DNA of 64,000 nt from assembly GCA_947167075.1 (NCBI GenBank), contig CAMVGR010000008.1:16383-80382 (forward strand), read 5' to 3'. Shown piece by piece: positions 8,699 to 16,331 of the stretch (positions within the stretch are counted from its first letter, which is position 1; each line of letters opens with the position of its first letter). The DNA comes from an uncultured Bacteroidales bacterium. GTDB taxonomy: Bacteria > Bacteroidota > Bacteroidia > Bacteroidales > P3. A model generated the notes under the pieces. It worked only from the letters and a program-made list of their open reading frames with translations. It was not told the DNA's origin and searched no databases. The position numbers were made by a program, and so were the translations under genes.

Positions 8699-9766
8699 GA
8701 GTGTCCTCTTGGCACACCCGGCGAGGGTCTCCGCCATGCGGTTCAGCTCCATGCACTGGCTGCGGCTGATGGCTCGGCTGTCGTTGTGGTAGGGCCATGG
8801 GGCAAGTTGTAGCAATCGGCCACCGGTACAGGAGTTGAAAGCACGACCTATAGGCTTGTATAGTTCCGGGAAGCCGTTCTCCATGAGGTGAATGAGTGGA
8901 CGTTGTTCTTTATGTGCTTGATGGGCTATGGCTTGCTCCGCTTTGGAGATGAAGGCTCCGACAAGTACAGCGCCGCCTGCGGAGGCCGTGCGGCAGTAGT
9001 CGGTATATGCGGCGGTCTCCTGCTCTGTCCAACGTCGGCGACAATGGACGGCCAGCAGAGGGCATCGAAGCAGGTCGAGGTTCCCGACGGCGTCGAACGG
9101 CATGCCCGCAACAGCTATGCTGCGGTGGATGACGAAGTATTGGCGGCATTGCTGTTTGATGAGCAGGCGGCGTGGGTTATCGCGCACGTAGGCTATGATG
9201 TGTTGCAGTTGGTCTCGGCCGGTGAGGATGCTGTCGTTGTATCCGCGCTCGAAGAGGGATGGGGTGGAGGGATTGGCGGCGGTTTTGGGCGACCTAAAGG
9301 CCGCCCCGTTTGACAACCCCAGGACAGCGTTGTTAGGAAAACTGCCGGCGGCGGTATATAATGGATGGGTCGGGTCGTTGTGTGTTGCGGCCTTTAGGTC
9401 GCGAATGGGTTGGCTATTCAGGGCTGCGCAGGCTTTGCTGCACGCCACCTTCCAGCTGGCGACGAGGTTGCCCAAGGGAAGTCCTTCTTGCAGCTGCTCT
9501 GTGACATACAGCACCAGGTGTACATGGTCGGGCCTGATCTGGTGTTGGAGAACATGTACCTGAGGGTAGTGTTTGGGCAGGGCCTCAATCTCGTTCCATA
9601 CCACCTTTCCCTCGGCGCTGAGACTTATCCACGCCTTGTCTGTGTCTCCTACCACCGAACCCAGTCGTGGCCGACGGTCTTTGACCGATACTGTCACCAG
9701 GTAGATGCACCGCTCGTGATAGTCATGCCAGTGGCTCCGTTTTCGTTTGTCTTCGGATATGGGCAT
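8690..9766 (-). CDS. Second RAYT transposase fused to a DprA/SLOG-like domain
   Basis: 358 residues, a diverged paralogue of 503-1501. It has the same order: RPDHVHLVL (HUH motif), SWKVACSKA, a variable linker, GYNDSIL, then YVRDNPRRL (catalytic Tyr) and a C-terminal domain with [35 protein letters not shown]. The linker (about residues 118-162) is longer than in the first copy. Its DNA holds an inverted pair of a 16-bp REP-like motif different from that of copy 1. Expected activity is single-strand cleavage and joining at REP hairpins. The C-terminal domain's job is unknown. Inserted between gmd and the hipBA pair. Confidence 0.82.
   Translation of the reverse strand: MPISEDKRKRSHWHDYHERCIYLVTVSVKDRRPRLGSVVGDTDKAWISLSAEGKVVWNEIEALPKHYPQVHVLQHQIRPDHVHLVLYVTEQLQEGLPLGNLVASWKVACSKACAALNSQPIRDLKAATHNDPTHPLYTAAGSFPNNAVLGLSNGAAFRSPKTAANPSTPSLFERGYNDSILTGRDQLQHIIAYVRDNPRRLLIKQQCRQYFVIHRSIAVAGMPFDAVGNLDLLRCPLLAVHCRRRWTEQETAAYTDYCRTASAGGAVLVGAFISKAEQAIAHQAHKEQRPLIHLMENGFPELYKPIGRAFNSCTGGRLLQLAPWPYHNDSRAISRSQCMELNRMAETLAGCAKRTLTT
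9289..9402. repeat. Inverted 16-bp REP-like pair inside the second RAYT gene
   Basis: GCGACCTAAAGGCCGC (9289-9304) and its exact reverse complement GCGGCCTTTAGGTCGC (9387-9402) are 82 bases apart. They lie in frame in the variable linker of the RAYT gene. A third, imperfect copy is at 8683-8698. Confidence 0.8.
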
Positions 9767-9877
9767 GGTGAAATTTGGGTTAGAAAAAAGTTAGAGTTGG
9801 AACACGGATGGTATACCGAGCGCGGTAGCCTAACTTCCTGTCGTAGAGTTTATACAAATATGGTTATTTGACGAGCG

Positions 9878-9946
9878 TTAAATTAATGATTGTTTTTGTA
9901 TTTCGTTCCGGTTGTTGAGGTTGACGGTAATGATGGAGAGTTTCAT
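9878..9946 (-). pseudogene. Stub of a family 2 glycosyltransferase gene
   Basis: The minus strand from 9946 reads MKLSIITVNLNNRNEIQKQS then two more residues and a stop. The first 13 residues match the start of the GT2 protein at 5287-6072 except for one conservative change. The ATG overlaps the hipA stop by 4 bases. The rest of the gene is missing, so this is the truncated 5' end of a glycosyltransferase. The 19-base segment at 9905-9923 recurs upstream of hipB at 11427-11445, which points to the hipBA insertion or a related rearrangement. Confidence 0.7.
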
Positions 9947-11022
9947 GGGTTCAATACGGATTTGACTTCGTCGACGATTTGTTGACAACGCTTGCGGGTC
10001 ATCTTTGTGTTCATGCCTACGGTGATCATGTCTTCGTCGCTGGGCATCCCTTTGAAGTTGACGGTGGTGGCATGTTCGCCGAGCGTCTGGTCGTTGGTGA
10101 GGTCGTAGGCAGGAGACAGTTCCCATCGACCGTCTCGGCAGATAAAGCTGAAGTTGCGGGCATGGTCGTCGTAGTTGCGGGCATAGTGGTTGAAGACCAT
10201 ACGGCGAAACTGCTGCTCGACAGCATCGGGCGACTGGGTGAGATAGCCTGTGAGTTGCAACAGGCTGTGGTAGTCCATCTTGGGTGGGGTAAGAGGTTCG
10301 TTGAGCAGGCCGCTGGCGGTGGCCACATGCAGCCGCTCGCCGTGCTCGTCAAGGTCGAAGCGCCGTGTGGCGAAATACTTTCCTTCCATTAGCTTGAATT
10401 CCGGAACGTCGATGCCTGCCTGCCTCGCCAGCTCATTGTAATGGTACTCCTGCTGCCCAATGTCGGCAGGGTCGAAGTGGTGGCGGAATTTGACGAGCCA
10501 GTGTCCTTCCGCGTCGCTGTACAGGCATTTGGGACGCGCTCCGCCCGAATTGCCGCTCCCTGCCATCAGGATTTCACTGCCTTCGTCGGTCTTTTCGGAA
10601 AGCACTTCTAGAGCCAATGCTTGCATGTTATCGAGAGGAAGCGACGTTGTGTTCCCTGCAAGTTTACTCTCTGGAACATAGCATAAAGCACCCATGCCGG
10701 AGGTGCCGACGATACTCAGTCGTTGTACGGGTGTCAGGCTGCTGTAGTCGATGCTCTCGCGTCGAAGTACCTTGCGGAGCAGGTATTCACCATAACCGCC
10801 GGGAAGACTGTCTTCGAACACACCGAAGTTGCCCCTGAAAGGCTGCCATTGGGCGGAGAAAAGCCCGGTTTTGAGTGGCAGATGCAGCGGCGAGATGGAG
10901 AAGCCCTCGCGTAGCCAGATGGTGTCGTACTCGAACTGGCAGCACGAATGGTTGCCCATCGATAGGGTGCCGACCTTGTGGCCATGATACATCACGTTGA
11001 CATGTCGGATGTTGATGGTCAT
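9943..11022 (-). CDS. hipA: HipA-like serine/threonine kinase toxin
   Basis: 359 residues. An N-terminal HipA_N region (residues about 1-105, with GVFEDSLPGGYGEYLL) is followed by the kinase core. Seen are SGNSGGARPKC (P-loop-like autophosphorylation segment), WLVKF (ATP-binding lysine) and NYDDHARNFSF, where D285/D286 fall on the catalytic Asp position of HipA (NxDxHxKNxS pattern). Then comes LSPAYDLT, the DFG-equivalent. HipA kinases phosphorylate a translation factor (glutamyl-tRNA synthetase in E. coli) and arrest growth. The hipB gene overlaps the start by 4 bases. It interrupts a polysaccharide operon. Its real target in this organism is unknown. Confidence 0.9.
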   Translation of the reverse strand: MTINIRHVNVMYHGHKVGTLSMGNHSCCQFEYDTIWLREGFSISPLHLPLKTGLFSAQWQPFRGNFGVFEDSLPGGYGEYLLRKVLRRESIDYSSLTPVQRLSIVGTSGMGALCYVPESKLAGNTTSLPLDNMQALALEVLSEKTDEGSEILMAGSGNSGGARPKCLYSDAEGHWLVKFRHHFDPADIGQQEYHYNELARQAGIDVPEFKLMEGKYFATRRFDLDEHGERLHVATASGLLNEPLTPPKMDYHSLLQLTGYLTQSPDAVEQQFRRMVFNHYARNYDDHARNFSFICRDGRWELSPAYDLTNDQTLGEHATTVNFKGMPSDEDMITVGMNTKMTRKRCQQIVDEVKSVLNP

Positions 11023-11330
11023 ACGCCGCGTTTCCTTGTCTTGTTTTTGTTGATCTCCAGCAGTTCCTCCATGGTGTCGTATTTGGGCTCGGAAAGCAGC
11101 TGCATCACCTCTTCGGAATACCCCAAGGCTTTCGCCAGTTTGACGTACGACTCGAGCGAGATGGCATGCTTCAGTTCAAAGCGCTGTATGGTCGATGCAG
11201 GCACTCCGCTCATGGCCGCCAGGCTTTTGGTGGAAATCTTTTTCTCCAAACGCCGGGCACGCAGGTTCTCAGCCATGCGTTGCATGGTTATCTGTATCGG
11301 GTAGGGATCAAAGGTATATTCATTGTGCAT
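11019..11330 (-). CDS. hipB: HipB-like XRE-family antitoxin
   Basis: 103 residues with a helix-turn-helix of the XRE type at about residues 20-75 (MAENLRARRLEKKISTKSLA, then SGVPASTIQRFE). It would bind HipA and repress the operon. Its C-terminal tail is basic (NKNKTRKRGV). The gene precedes hipA with an ATGA overlap, the usual antitoxin-toxin order. Two inverted repeats of the form GCATAA-N4-TTATGC lie at its start, the first overlapping the start codon, so autorepression is likely. Confidence 0.88.
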   Translation of the reverse strand: MHNEYTFDPYPIQITMQRMAENLRARRLEKKISTKSLAAMSGVPASTIQRFELKHAISLESYVKLAKALGYSEEVMQLLSEPKYDTMEELLEINKNKTRKRGV

Positions 11331-11383
11331 AATATCTTATGCTTAAATCGTCGGATTTGGTATTTGCGCATATTATGTTATGC
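11327..11383 (-). promoter_or_regulatory. Probable HipB operator: two 16-bp inverted repeats
   Basis: GCATAATATCTTATGC (11327-11342) is a perfect 6-bp inverted repeat around 4 bases and overlaps the hipB ATG. GCATATTATGTTATGC (11368-11383) differs in 3 positions. The centres are 41 bp apart, about four helical turns, fitting two dimers on one face of the DNA. Confidence 0.65.
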
Positions 11384-11426
11384 GTAACATCTGCGTAGTA
11401 CGTGTGATATGATTATTTCATATCCG

Positions 11427-11445
11427 GTTCCGGCTGTTGAGGTTG
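11427..11445. repeat. 19-bp direct repeat flanking hipBA, outer copy
   Basis: This segment and 9905-9923 share 18 of 19 bases (core TTCCGG-TGTTGAGGTTG). The inner copy lies in the glycosyltransferase stub downstream of hipA. The two copies bracket 1.5 kb holding hipBA and could be the footprint of its insertion. Confidence 0.55.
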
Positions 11446-11463
11446 TTCATGGTGTTGTGTTTG

Positions 11464-12207
11464 TTATCGTCTCACTCGGTGTCCGCCATCGTCTGTCAGT
11501 CCGCCGTAGCTGGCCGCCGCCTCTTGCAGGGCCTCCTCGGTGGTGAACTGCCGGTAGTAGCGGCAGTGGGTGACGGCCGTCTGCGTCGAGCAGCGGTCGC
11601 CGTTTATGCGCACCAGCGCCCAGCCTTTCATCTCATCGGCGAACTCGTCGCCAATCAGCGCCAGGCCATCGGCCGTATCTGTCAGCTCGTCGGGCATCAC
11701 CTCGCGTCGGCTGAAGTACACCAGCGGTTTCCATCTGATATCTTGAGTCAGCGTGTAAAGTATCAGTTTGTCGCCTCGGCGCAGGCTGTCGCGGGTCAGG
11801 TCGGTGACGAGTGCCATTCTGCCGTCTACCTCGCCGAGGTGTTGTTTCACGGTGGGCAACGGGCCTTCGCTCACCGGCATCTCGGGCAGCAGCAGTGTTG
11901 CGCCGTCCAACCGCCCGCGTTGTGGCAGAAAGACCACCTCCGTGCGGTGCATCAGGCTCAGGAAGCGCGCATAGGCTGTCGGCTGGGCGGGAAACAGGGG
12001 TGCACCGGCATATTTCAGTGCCGACCACAGCCGGGTGCTGTGCAGCATCTGCTGGCGGGCTATGAACTGCTTGCGTGTGCGTCGCTTGGGTTGGTAGCTC
12101 GTCGCTGGCCGTGCCACGACCTCCCCGTTGCGGAGATACAGCGTGATGCCGCTCTGCTTCATCCTTCCAGTGATAATCACACCGTTGACTTTGTTCTTCC
12201 TGGCCAT
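11464..12207 (-). CDS. Hypothetical protein, weakly like DUF6266-type Bacteroidetes proteins
   Basis: 247 residues, no signal peptide or membrane segment. It begins MARKNKVNGVIITGRMKQSG, then has NGEVVARPATSYQPKRRTRKQFIARQQ. A short glycine-containing opening, a V-R-P or L-R-S segment and an R-R/Q-F region are shared in outline with the DUF6266 protein at 53116-53892. The resemblance is weak. Function is unknown. It lies between hipBA and a glycosyltransferase remnant, in the most rearranged part of the operon, and may be carried by a mobile or phage-derived segment. Confidence 0.6.
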   Translation of the reverse strand: MARKNKVNGVIITGRMKQSGITLYLRNGEVVARPATSYQPKRRTRKQFIARQQMLHSTRLWSALKYAGAPLFPAQPTAYARFLSLMHRTEVVFLPQRGRLDGATLLLPEMPVSEGPLPTVKQHLGEVDGRMALVTDLTRDSLRRGDKLILYTLTQDIRWKPLVYFSRREVMPDELTDTADGLALIGDEFADEMKGWALVRINGDRCSTQTAVTHCRYYRQFTTEEALQEAAASYGGLTDDGGHRVRR

Positions 12208-12324
12208 ATTGAAAGGTTATATTAATATTTGGATTCCGCAAGGACTGTCTTCTGATCGGTGGGGGGGGGCTTTGGGTGATAGGACAGGCCTTGCCTCGTT
12301 CCTGCTCTACTGTCGCCATCACCG

Positions 12325-12368
12325 TTCGACCATAGTTCAACCATAGTTCGACCATTGTTTAACCATTC
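12325..12368. repeat. Four tandem 11-bp units (TTCGACCATAG family)
   Basis: TTCGACCATAG, TTCAACCATAG, TTCGACCATTG and TTTAACCATTC follow one another with no spacer. Just after, GATGGTCGAACG gives an inverted part-copy. The surrounding non-coding stretch 12208-12492 holds nothing else I recognise. Same unit length as five other arrays in the window, but a different core. Confidence 0.75.
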
Positions 12369-12492
12369 TTGATGGTCGAACGACGGTTAATATATTGTCC
12401 ATCGACGGTTCCAGGGGTGGTGTTACCTGCTTGTTGATACAAGGTTGTAGTGGTGTATATCCACGGTCTACGTTGCATGGAGTTTTTGTTCA

Positions 12493-12681
12493 TCAAAGGA
12501 TGGTTCGATATGCTTCAGACAGCATTTGAGCACTTTTCTCCCATGAGAATTGCTTTGCTCTTTCATGCCCTCGGGCGATGAGCGTATTCCTATCTTCCAA
12601 TGAACTACGCACGAGGGTGTCGATGTGTTCCGCCAGATCACCCCGGCGGTTAATGTCGAAGTAGATGGCGGCAACGCCTCC
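12493..12681 (-). pseudogene. C-terminal remnant of a GT4-type glycosyltransferase
   Basis: In one minus-strand frame the DNA reads GGVAAIYFDINRRGDLAEHI followed by a helix-rich tail ending FSWEKSAQMLSEAYRTIL and a stop. (A/V)xYF(D/N)P-x-x-x-L...F(S/T)W...A is the classic C-terminal end of GT4 (GT-B) glycosyltransferases. There is an in-frame stop just upstream and no start codon or N-terminal domains, so only about 62 codons survive. It marks deletion of a glycosyltransferase between the hexapeptide acetyltransferase and the hipBA region. Confidence 0.75.
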
Positions 12682-12714
12682 TTACCTCTCACTTAGCGAA
12701 AGGTTAGACTTTGG

Positions 12715-13410
12715 TTAGAGTTGGACGGTATCATTGTCAGATTGACTATATGTATTTATAAAAGAGTCAATATCAAAAAAATGTTTCTCAACATCTTTGA
12801 GTTTTTCATCATCAAAGTTCCACCATTTTATTCTCATTAAACATTCTATTTGTTCTTGAGAAAGGCGATGTTTTATAACTCTGATTGGGCATCCGACAGC
12901 TACAGCGTAGGGAGGAATATCTTTTGAAACTACAGCCCCAGCACCGATAACAGCCCCGTCTCCAATAGTTACTCCGTCAAGAATCGTTACATTTGCCCCG
13001 ATGAAAACGTCATTCCCAATGACGATTGGTTTCCTCTCCTCGATTTTATCTTCGGATGAAAGAGTCATTCCGTTCTGCTGCATGGTAGAGTAGAACATGG
13101 GGGCCGTACTTATTCCGTTGGTAGGATGGATTCCCCATCCGCATAAGAGGTTAGGCCCAATGGAACAGAATTTCCCGATAGTAGTCATAGAAATGATTGA
13201 GTTCGGTGCGATGTATGTGTAGTCGCCAATGGTACAATTGGATATGCAATGTCGTGAGTATAATTTTACGTTTTTACCCACGTTGACATTTGCCTGCCAG
13301 TCGCCCAATATGTCCCAATGCAGGTTTTGCCGCAGTATGGATAGTTCAGGAACGCTCTTTCGGACGATATATCGGATGGCTTTCTTTAAATAATCTTTTA
13401 ATGTGCTCAT
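12715..13410 (-). CDS. Hexapeptide-repeat O-acetyltransferase (CatB/LbH family)
   Basis: 231 residues. Left-handed beta-helix repeats run from about residue 40 to 185, e.g. IGDYTYIAPNS, IGKFCSIGPN, IGNDVFIGANVTILDGVTIGDGAVIGAGAVV. The catalytic-type histidine is in WGIHPTN. The extended loop and the tail KWWNFDDEKLKD fit the xenobiotic/CatB-related acetyltransferase group, whose members in surface polysaccharide loci acetylate sugars with acetyl-CoA. The start overlaps the end of the next gene by 4 bases. Candidate substrate: the nonulosonic acid or an amino sugar of the glycan (inference). Confidence 0.88.
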   Translation of the reverse strand: MSTLKDYLKKAIRYIVRKSVPELSILRQNLHWDILGDWQANVNVGKNVKLYSRHCISNCTIGDYTYIAPNSIISMTTIGKFCSIGPNLLCGWGIHPTNGISTAPMFYSTMQQNGMTLSSEDKIEERKPIVIGNDVFIGANVTILDGVTIGDGAVIGAGAVVSKDIPPYAVAVGCPIRVIKHRLSQEQIECLMRIKWWNFDDEKLKDVEKHFFDIDSFINTYSQSDNDTVQL

Positions 13411-14297
13411 TTCAGTTTCTTTCTTTCAAAAACGTTTATCCATGAGTATTCGCTGGCGTTAAATACTTTGAGCCCTTTGTAATCGGCATATTGTTTCAAG
13501 TCGTAAAAGTATTCGAACATTCTACCAAAAGCATAGATGTACTCGTGGAGTTTCCAGTCGGAGCGTATACGGCCTCGTTTGTCATCGAAAAGGTTTTTGT
13601 CGGAATAGATGTCTTTGTTATTGTAGAAATGGCGGTCGATTGAGAAAAGTTCGTTTGTTTCTTGGTCAATACGGATATCCTCGAGTGATGACATGTCAAC
13701 ACCAACAAGATATGTTTCTGGATAACCCCAGTACAACGACAGATAAATGGCAACATTCATCACATTTTGATAGGGGGGGCAGACATAGTTCTTGTCCCAT
13801 GCTTCATATTTTGACATGTTGCCAGTGTCCTGTTCATTGGTAAGATAGTATATGATGTGAATGTTGCTATTCTCTTTTAGAGAGGATAATAGTTGGGCGT
13901 TTTTTGCCGCATAGGGAACAATTAAATCTAGCGGCCATGTTGTTTTTTTTATGAGTGATTCGAATAAAGTAGCAATCGATTGTTTTTGATTGTCAGGAAC
14001 GTCGAAAAATGCAGGGTCGGCAAATAGGTAAATGTTTGGCTGCAATTGTTCGTAAAAATCCGATGAGGCAAAAAAGTTGGCGGCGATACGGTCGTTTTTT
14101 GTAATCTCGTCTTTGTATAGCTCTACTGTTTTCGTCAATGATGGACCATTCCCAATCAATATCATTTTGTTTGAGTGATGTTGGATTTGGGGCAAGGGAC
14201 TCTCGACCAAATGGGGTATGTGTATCCTCCGTTTTCTCCGCAGCAGTTTGGGAATGATTGGTGGAACAAATAGTTTTATTATTTTTTTTAAACGCAT
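13407..14297 (-). CDS. Putative GT42-like (sialyltransferase-type) glycosyltransferase
   Basis: 296 residues. MILIGNGPSLTKTVELYKDE resembles the GNGPSL nucleotide-binding start of GT42 sialyltransferases (Cst-I/Cst-II) and of the related DUF115/MptE-like fold. Later VAIYLSLYWGYPETYLVGVD matches the A-x-x-LG-(F/Y)-x-x-I-x-L-(V/L)-G-x-D helix-strand of both. A basic, hydrophobic N-terminus (residues 1-30) may associate with the membrane. It is followed 1 base away by the CMP-sugar synthase gene, so transfer of a CMP-activated nonulosonic acid is the natural guess. A DUF115-type transferase or kinase-like protein is the alternative. Confidence 0.55.
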   Translation of the reverse strand: MRLKKIIKLFVPPIIPKLLRRKRRIHIPHLVESPLPQIQHHSNKMILIGNGPSLTKTVELYKDEITKNDRIAANFFASSDFYEQLQPNIYLFADPAFFDVPDNQKQSIATLFESLIKKTTWPLDLIVPYAAKNAQLLSSLKENSNIHIIYYLTNEQDTGNMSKYEAWDKNYVCPPYQNVMNVAIYLSLYWGYPETYLVGVDMSSLEDIRIDQETNELFSIDRHFYNNKDIYSDKNLFDDKRGRIRSDWKLHEYIYAFGRMFEYFYDLKQYADYKGLKVFNASEYSWINVFERKKLK

Positions 14298-15454
14298 TAC
14301 AGCTTGTTTAGAATGTGTTCTATGAGTTCTCGTACACAGCCATCTCCGCCTTTTTTCGTTGTTATGTGTATTCCGGGAATGGCTTTAATCGTCTCGTCAG
14401 CATCTGATGGACAAGCGGCAAATCCTACGTTTAGCAGGAGTTCTTTGCAGTTGATGTCATCTCCTATATAAGCTACCTCATTCAACGAAATTCCCATTGA
14501 GTGGCATATTTCTTTTGCGGCTGAGAGTTTTCCTCCATCTCGTTTGCCTTGATAGAGGTAGTCAATGTTGAGTTTTCTTGCCCGGTTTGTTACAATTTTG
14601 GTTGTTTCGGATGTGATGAACCCTGTTTTTATGCCAGCTTGCTGAAGCAATCTTAGCCCCATTCCGTCTTTGGTGTTGAATTTCTTTAATTCATCTCCAT
14701 TTTCAGAGTAGTACATGCCTGCATCGGTAAGAACGCCATCTACATCCGTCAAGAATAGTTTAATCTGTTGGGATAAAGCCTTTTTTGACAGAACGTGTTT
14801 TCTCATTAATTGTTCGAGAATTGTCCAGTCGTCAGGTTCATCAATCTCGAAGGCTGTATATTCCGGCATTTCATAGATGCCGATTTTTCCACTCAAGCGA
14901 TTTTTGTCCCTAAGTATATTACTTATTGTGTTGATATAGAACGCCCCGTTCTCCATCAGCATGCCGGAAAAATCTTGTCTACGCGGCCGTTTTTTGTAAT
15001 CATAGTTTACGCTACGGCCATCCTCGTTCCAGTAGAAACGGCGGTTGCGCACGCATGTTAGTATGCTGTCATATTCTCCTTTGTGAAAGATTTTTAAGGC
15101 CTCTGTAAAATGTTTGGTCTCTGTCAGTGGCGAGGTTGCTTGAACAAGCATGAAGATATCGTCGTCATTACTATGGGCGTAATCGATATATTCAAGCATT
15201 ACGCTTTCGGTGCTGGCGGTATCGGAGGCATTCTGAGCTGTTCGGCGGTACAAGTGTGTTTTTGTATATTTCTGTGATATTACTGTCGCCCAAATATCCT
15301 CGGAGTCAGTGGCCACCACTATTTTGTCTACTGCCGGACATGCTTCTAGTGCCTCGATATTCCAGCATACTAAAGGCTTCCCACAGAAGGGCTTTATGTT
15401 CTTATGAGGTATGGATTTACTACCTCCTCGGACGGGAATAAATGCAGTTACCAT
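14297..15454 (-). CDS. CMP-nonulosonate synthase fused to a KdsC/HAD 9-phosphate phosphatase
   Basis: 385 residues, two domains. Residues 1-225 are a cytidylyltransferase of the NeuA type: IPVRGGSKSIPHKNIKPFCGKPL, then VATDSEDI and VQATSPL. Residues 230-385 are a HAD phosphatase of the KdsC/C0 type: LFLTDVDGVLTDAGMYYS (nucleophile Asp), FITSE, YQGKRDGGK and YIGDDINCKELL. Free-standing bacterial NeuA lacks this domain; animal CMAS has a related tail. The natural reading is that one protein dephosphorylates a 9-phosphate nonulosonate and activates it with CTP. Whether the sugar is Neu5Ac, KDN or another cannot be told. Confidence 0.9.
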   Translation of the reverse strand: MVTAFIPVRGGSKSIPHKNIKPFCGKPLVCWNIEALEACPAVDKIVVATDSEDIWATVISQKYTKTHLYRRTAQNASDTASTESVMLEYIDYAHSNDDDIFMLVQATSPLTETKHFTEALKIFHKGEYDSILTCVRNRRFYWNEDGRSVNYDYKKRPRRQDFSGMLMENGAFYINTISNILRDKNRLSGKIGIYEMPEYTAFEIDEPDDWTILEQLMRKHVLSKKALSQQIKLFLTDVDGVLTDAGMYYSENGDELKKFNTKDGMGLRLLQQAGIKTGFITSETTKIVTNRARKLNIDYLYQGKRDGGKLSAAKEICHSMGISLNEVAYIGDDINCKELLLNVGFAACPSDADETIKAIPGIHITTKKGGDGCVRELIEHILNKL

Positions 15455-16320
15455 TTAATTTGGTTCTTTTTCAATTTATTACGTTGGACTTTTTCTATGT
15501 CTAGAATGTCTTGGCTTTTGTATGTGAGCGCTTTCGCTACGGCGCGGCAGTCACGGGCAAGTTTACGGACTCCATCAGGCTCTAAGGATGCTGCATGGTC
15601 TGTGCCTTTCCATGTACGATCAAGGGTATAGTGTCGTTCTATGAATTCTGCTCCAAGGGCTACGGCGGCTGCGTCGACGGCAATTCCTAAATGATGTCCG
15701 GAAAAACCTACGGCTTTTACACGTTTCCCATATTGTTCTTTCATTCGCGTGATTTCCAATAGGCAAATGTCTTCGAAAGATACGGGGTATCCTGATGTAC
15801 AATTGTATAAGACAACGTCTTTGGCTCGTCCGTTTTGCTCGAAGAGACTGACAATGTCTTCTTCTTCTGCTTTGCTGGTCATTCCGAAAGATAGATGGAT
15901 TTCACCAGGAAAATTGTCGCAAAGATACTGTAACATGGGTTTGTTCAAGTTACATGCAGATGGTACTTTAATCATTCGAGGATTGAGAGTCGTTATCTCT
16001 TTGGCTGATGTTAAATCCCAGACTGAGGTGGAATATACGATGCCATTTTCTTCGCACCATGCTTTCAGTTGTTGATGCTGTTCGAGTGTGAATTCTAGAA
16101 ATTCTCGATGTTCTCCATAGGTTTTACCATAGGAATTGTCAGGATTGGGATGTGGTGCATTGTACTCTTCGGGAGATAATAATTCCTTATTGCATCTTTT
16201 CTGGAATTTGACAACATCTACTTTGCAATAGGTGGCTGCAATTTCTATCATCTCCTTTGCGATGTTGATATCCCCCTTGTGGTTGCAGCCTATCTCGGCT
16301 ATGATGATGGGTGCTTTCAT
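15448..16320 (-). CDS. Nonulosonic acid synthase (NeuB family) without the C-terminal SAF domain
   Basis: 290 residues from the ATG at 16318-16320; a TTG five codons upstream overlaps wzt but gives no family sequence. Seen: IIIAEIGCNHKGDI, VDVVKFQKR, the Y-G-x-HREFLEF segment, NCTSGYPVSFEDI and TLDRTWKGTDHAASLEP. NeuB enzymes condense phosphoenolpyruvate with ManNAc or a phosphorylated hexose. The TWKGxDHxASLEP form recalls the animal Neu5Ac/KDN-9-phosphate synthases, which fits the phosphatase domain in the next gene. The usual antifreeze-like SAF domain, which shapes the substrate site of the partner subunit, is absent: the protein stops after the TIM barrel. Confidence 0.88.
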   Translation of the reverse strand: MKAPIIIAEIGCNHKGDINIAKEMIEIAATYCKVDVVKFQKRCNKELLSPEEYNAPHPNPDNSYGKTYGEHREFLEFTLEQHQQLKAWCEENGIVYSTSVWDLTSAKEITTLNPRMIKVPSACNLNKPMLQYLCDNFPGEIHLSFGMTSKAEEEDIVSLFEQNGRAKDVVLYNCTSGYPVSFEDICLLEITRMKEQYGKRVKAVGFSGHHLGIAVDAAAVALGAEFIERHYTLDRTWKGTDHAASLEPDGVRKLARDCRAVAKALTYKSQDILDIEKVQRNKLKKNQIKW

Positions 16321-16331
16321 ATTTTGAACTA

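Noticed and set aside
8586..8715. Longer gmd start at 8715
   Set aside because: The extra 43 residues come from REP-like DNA and have no family match; [12 protein letters not shown] at 8586 is the standard start.
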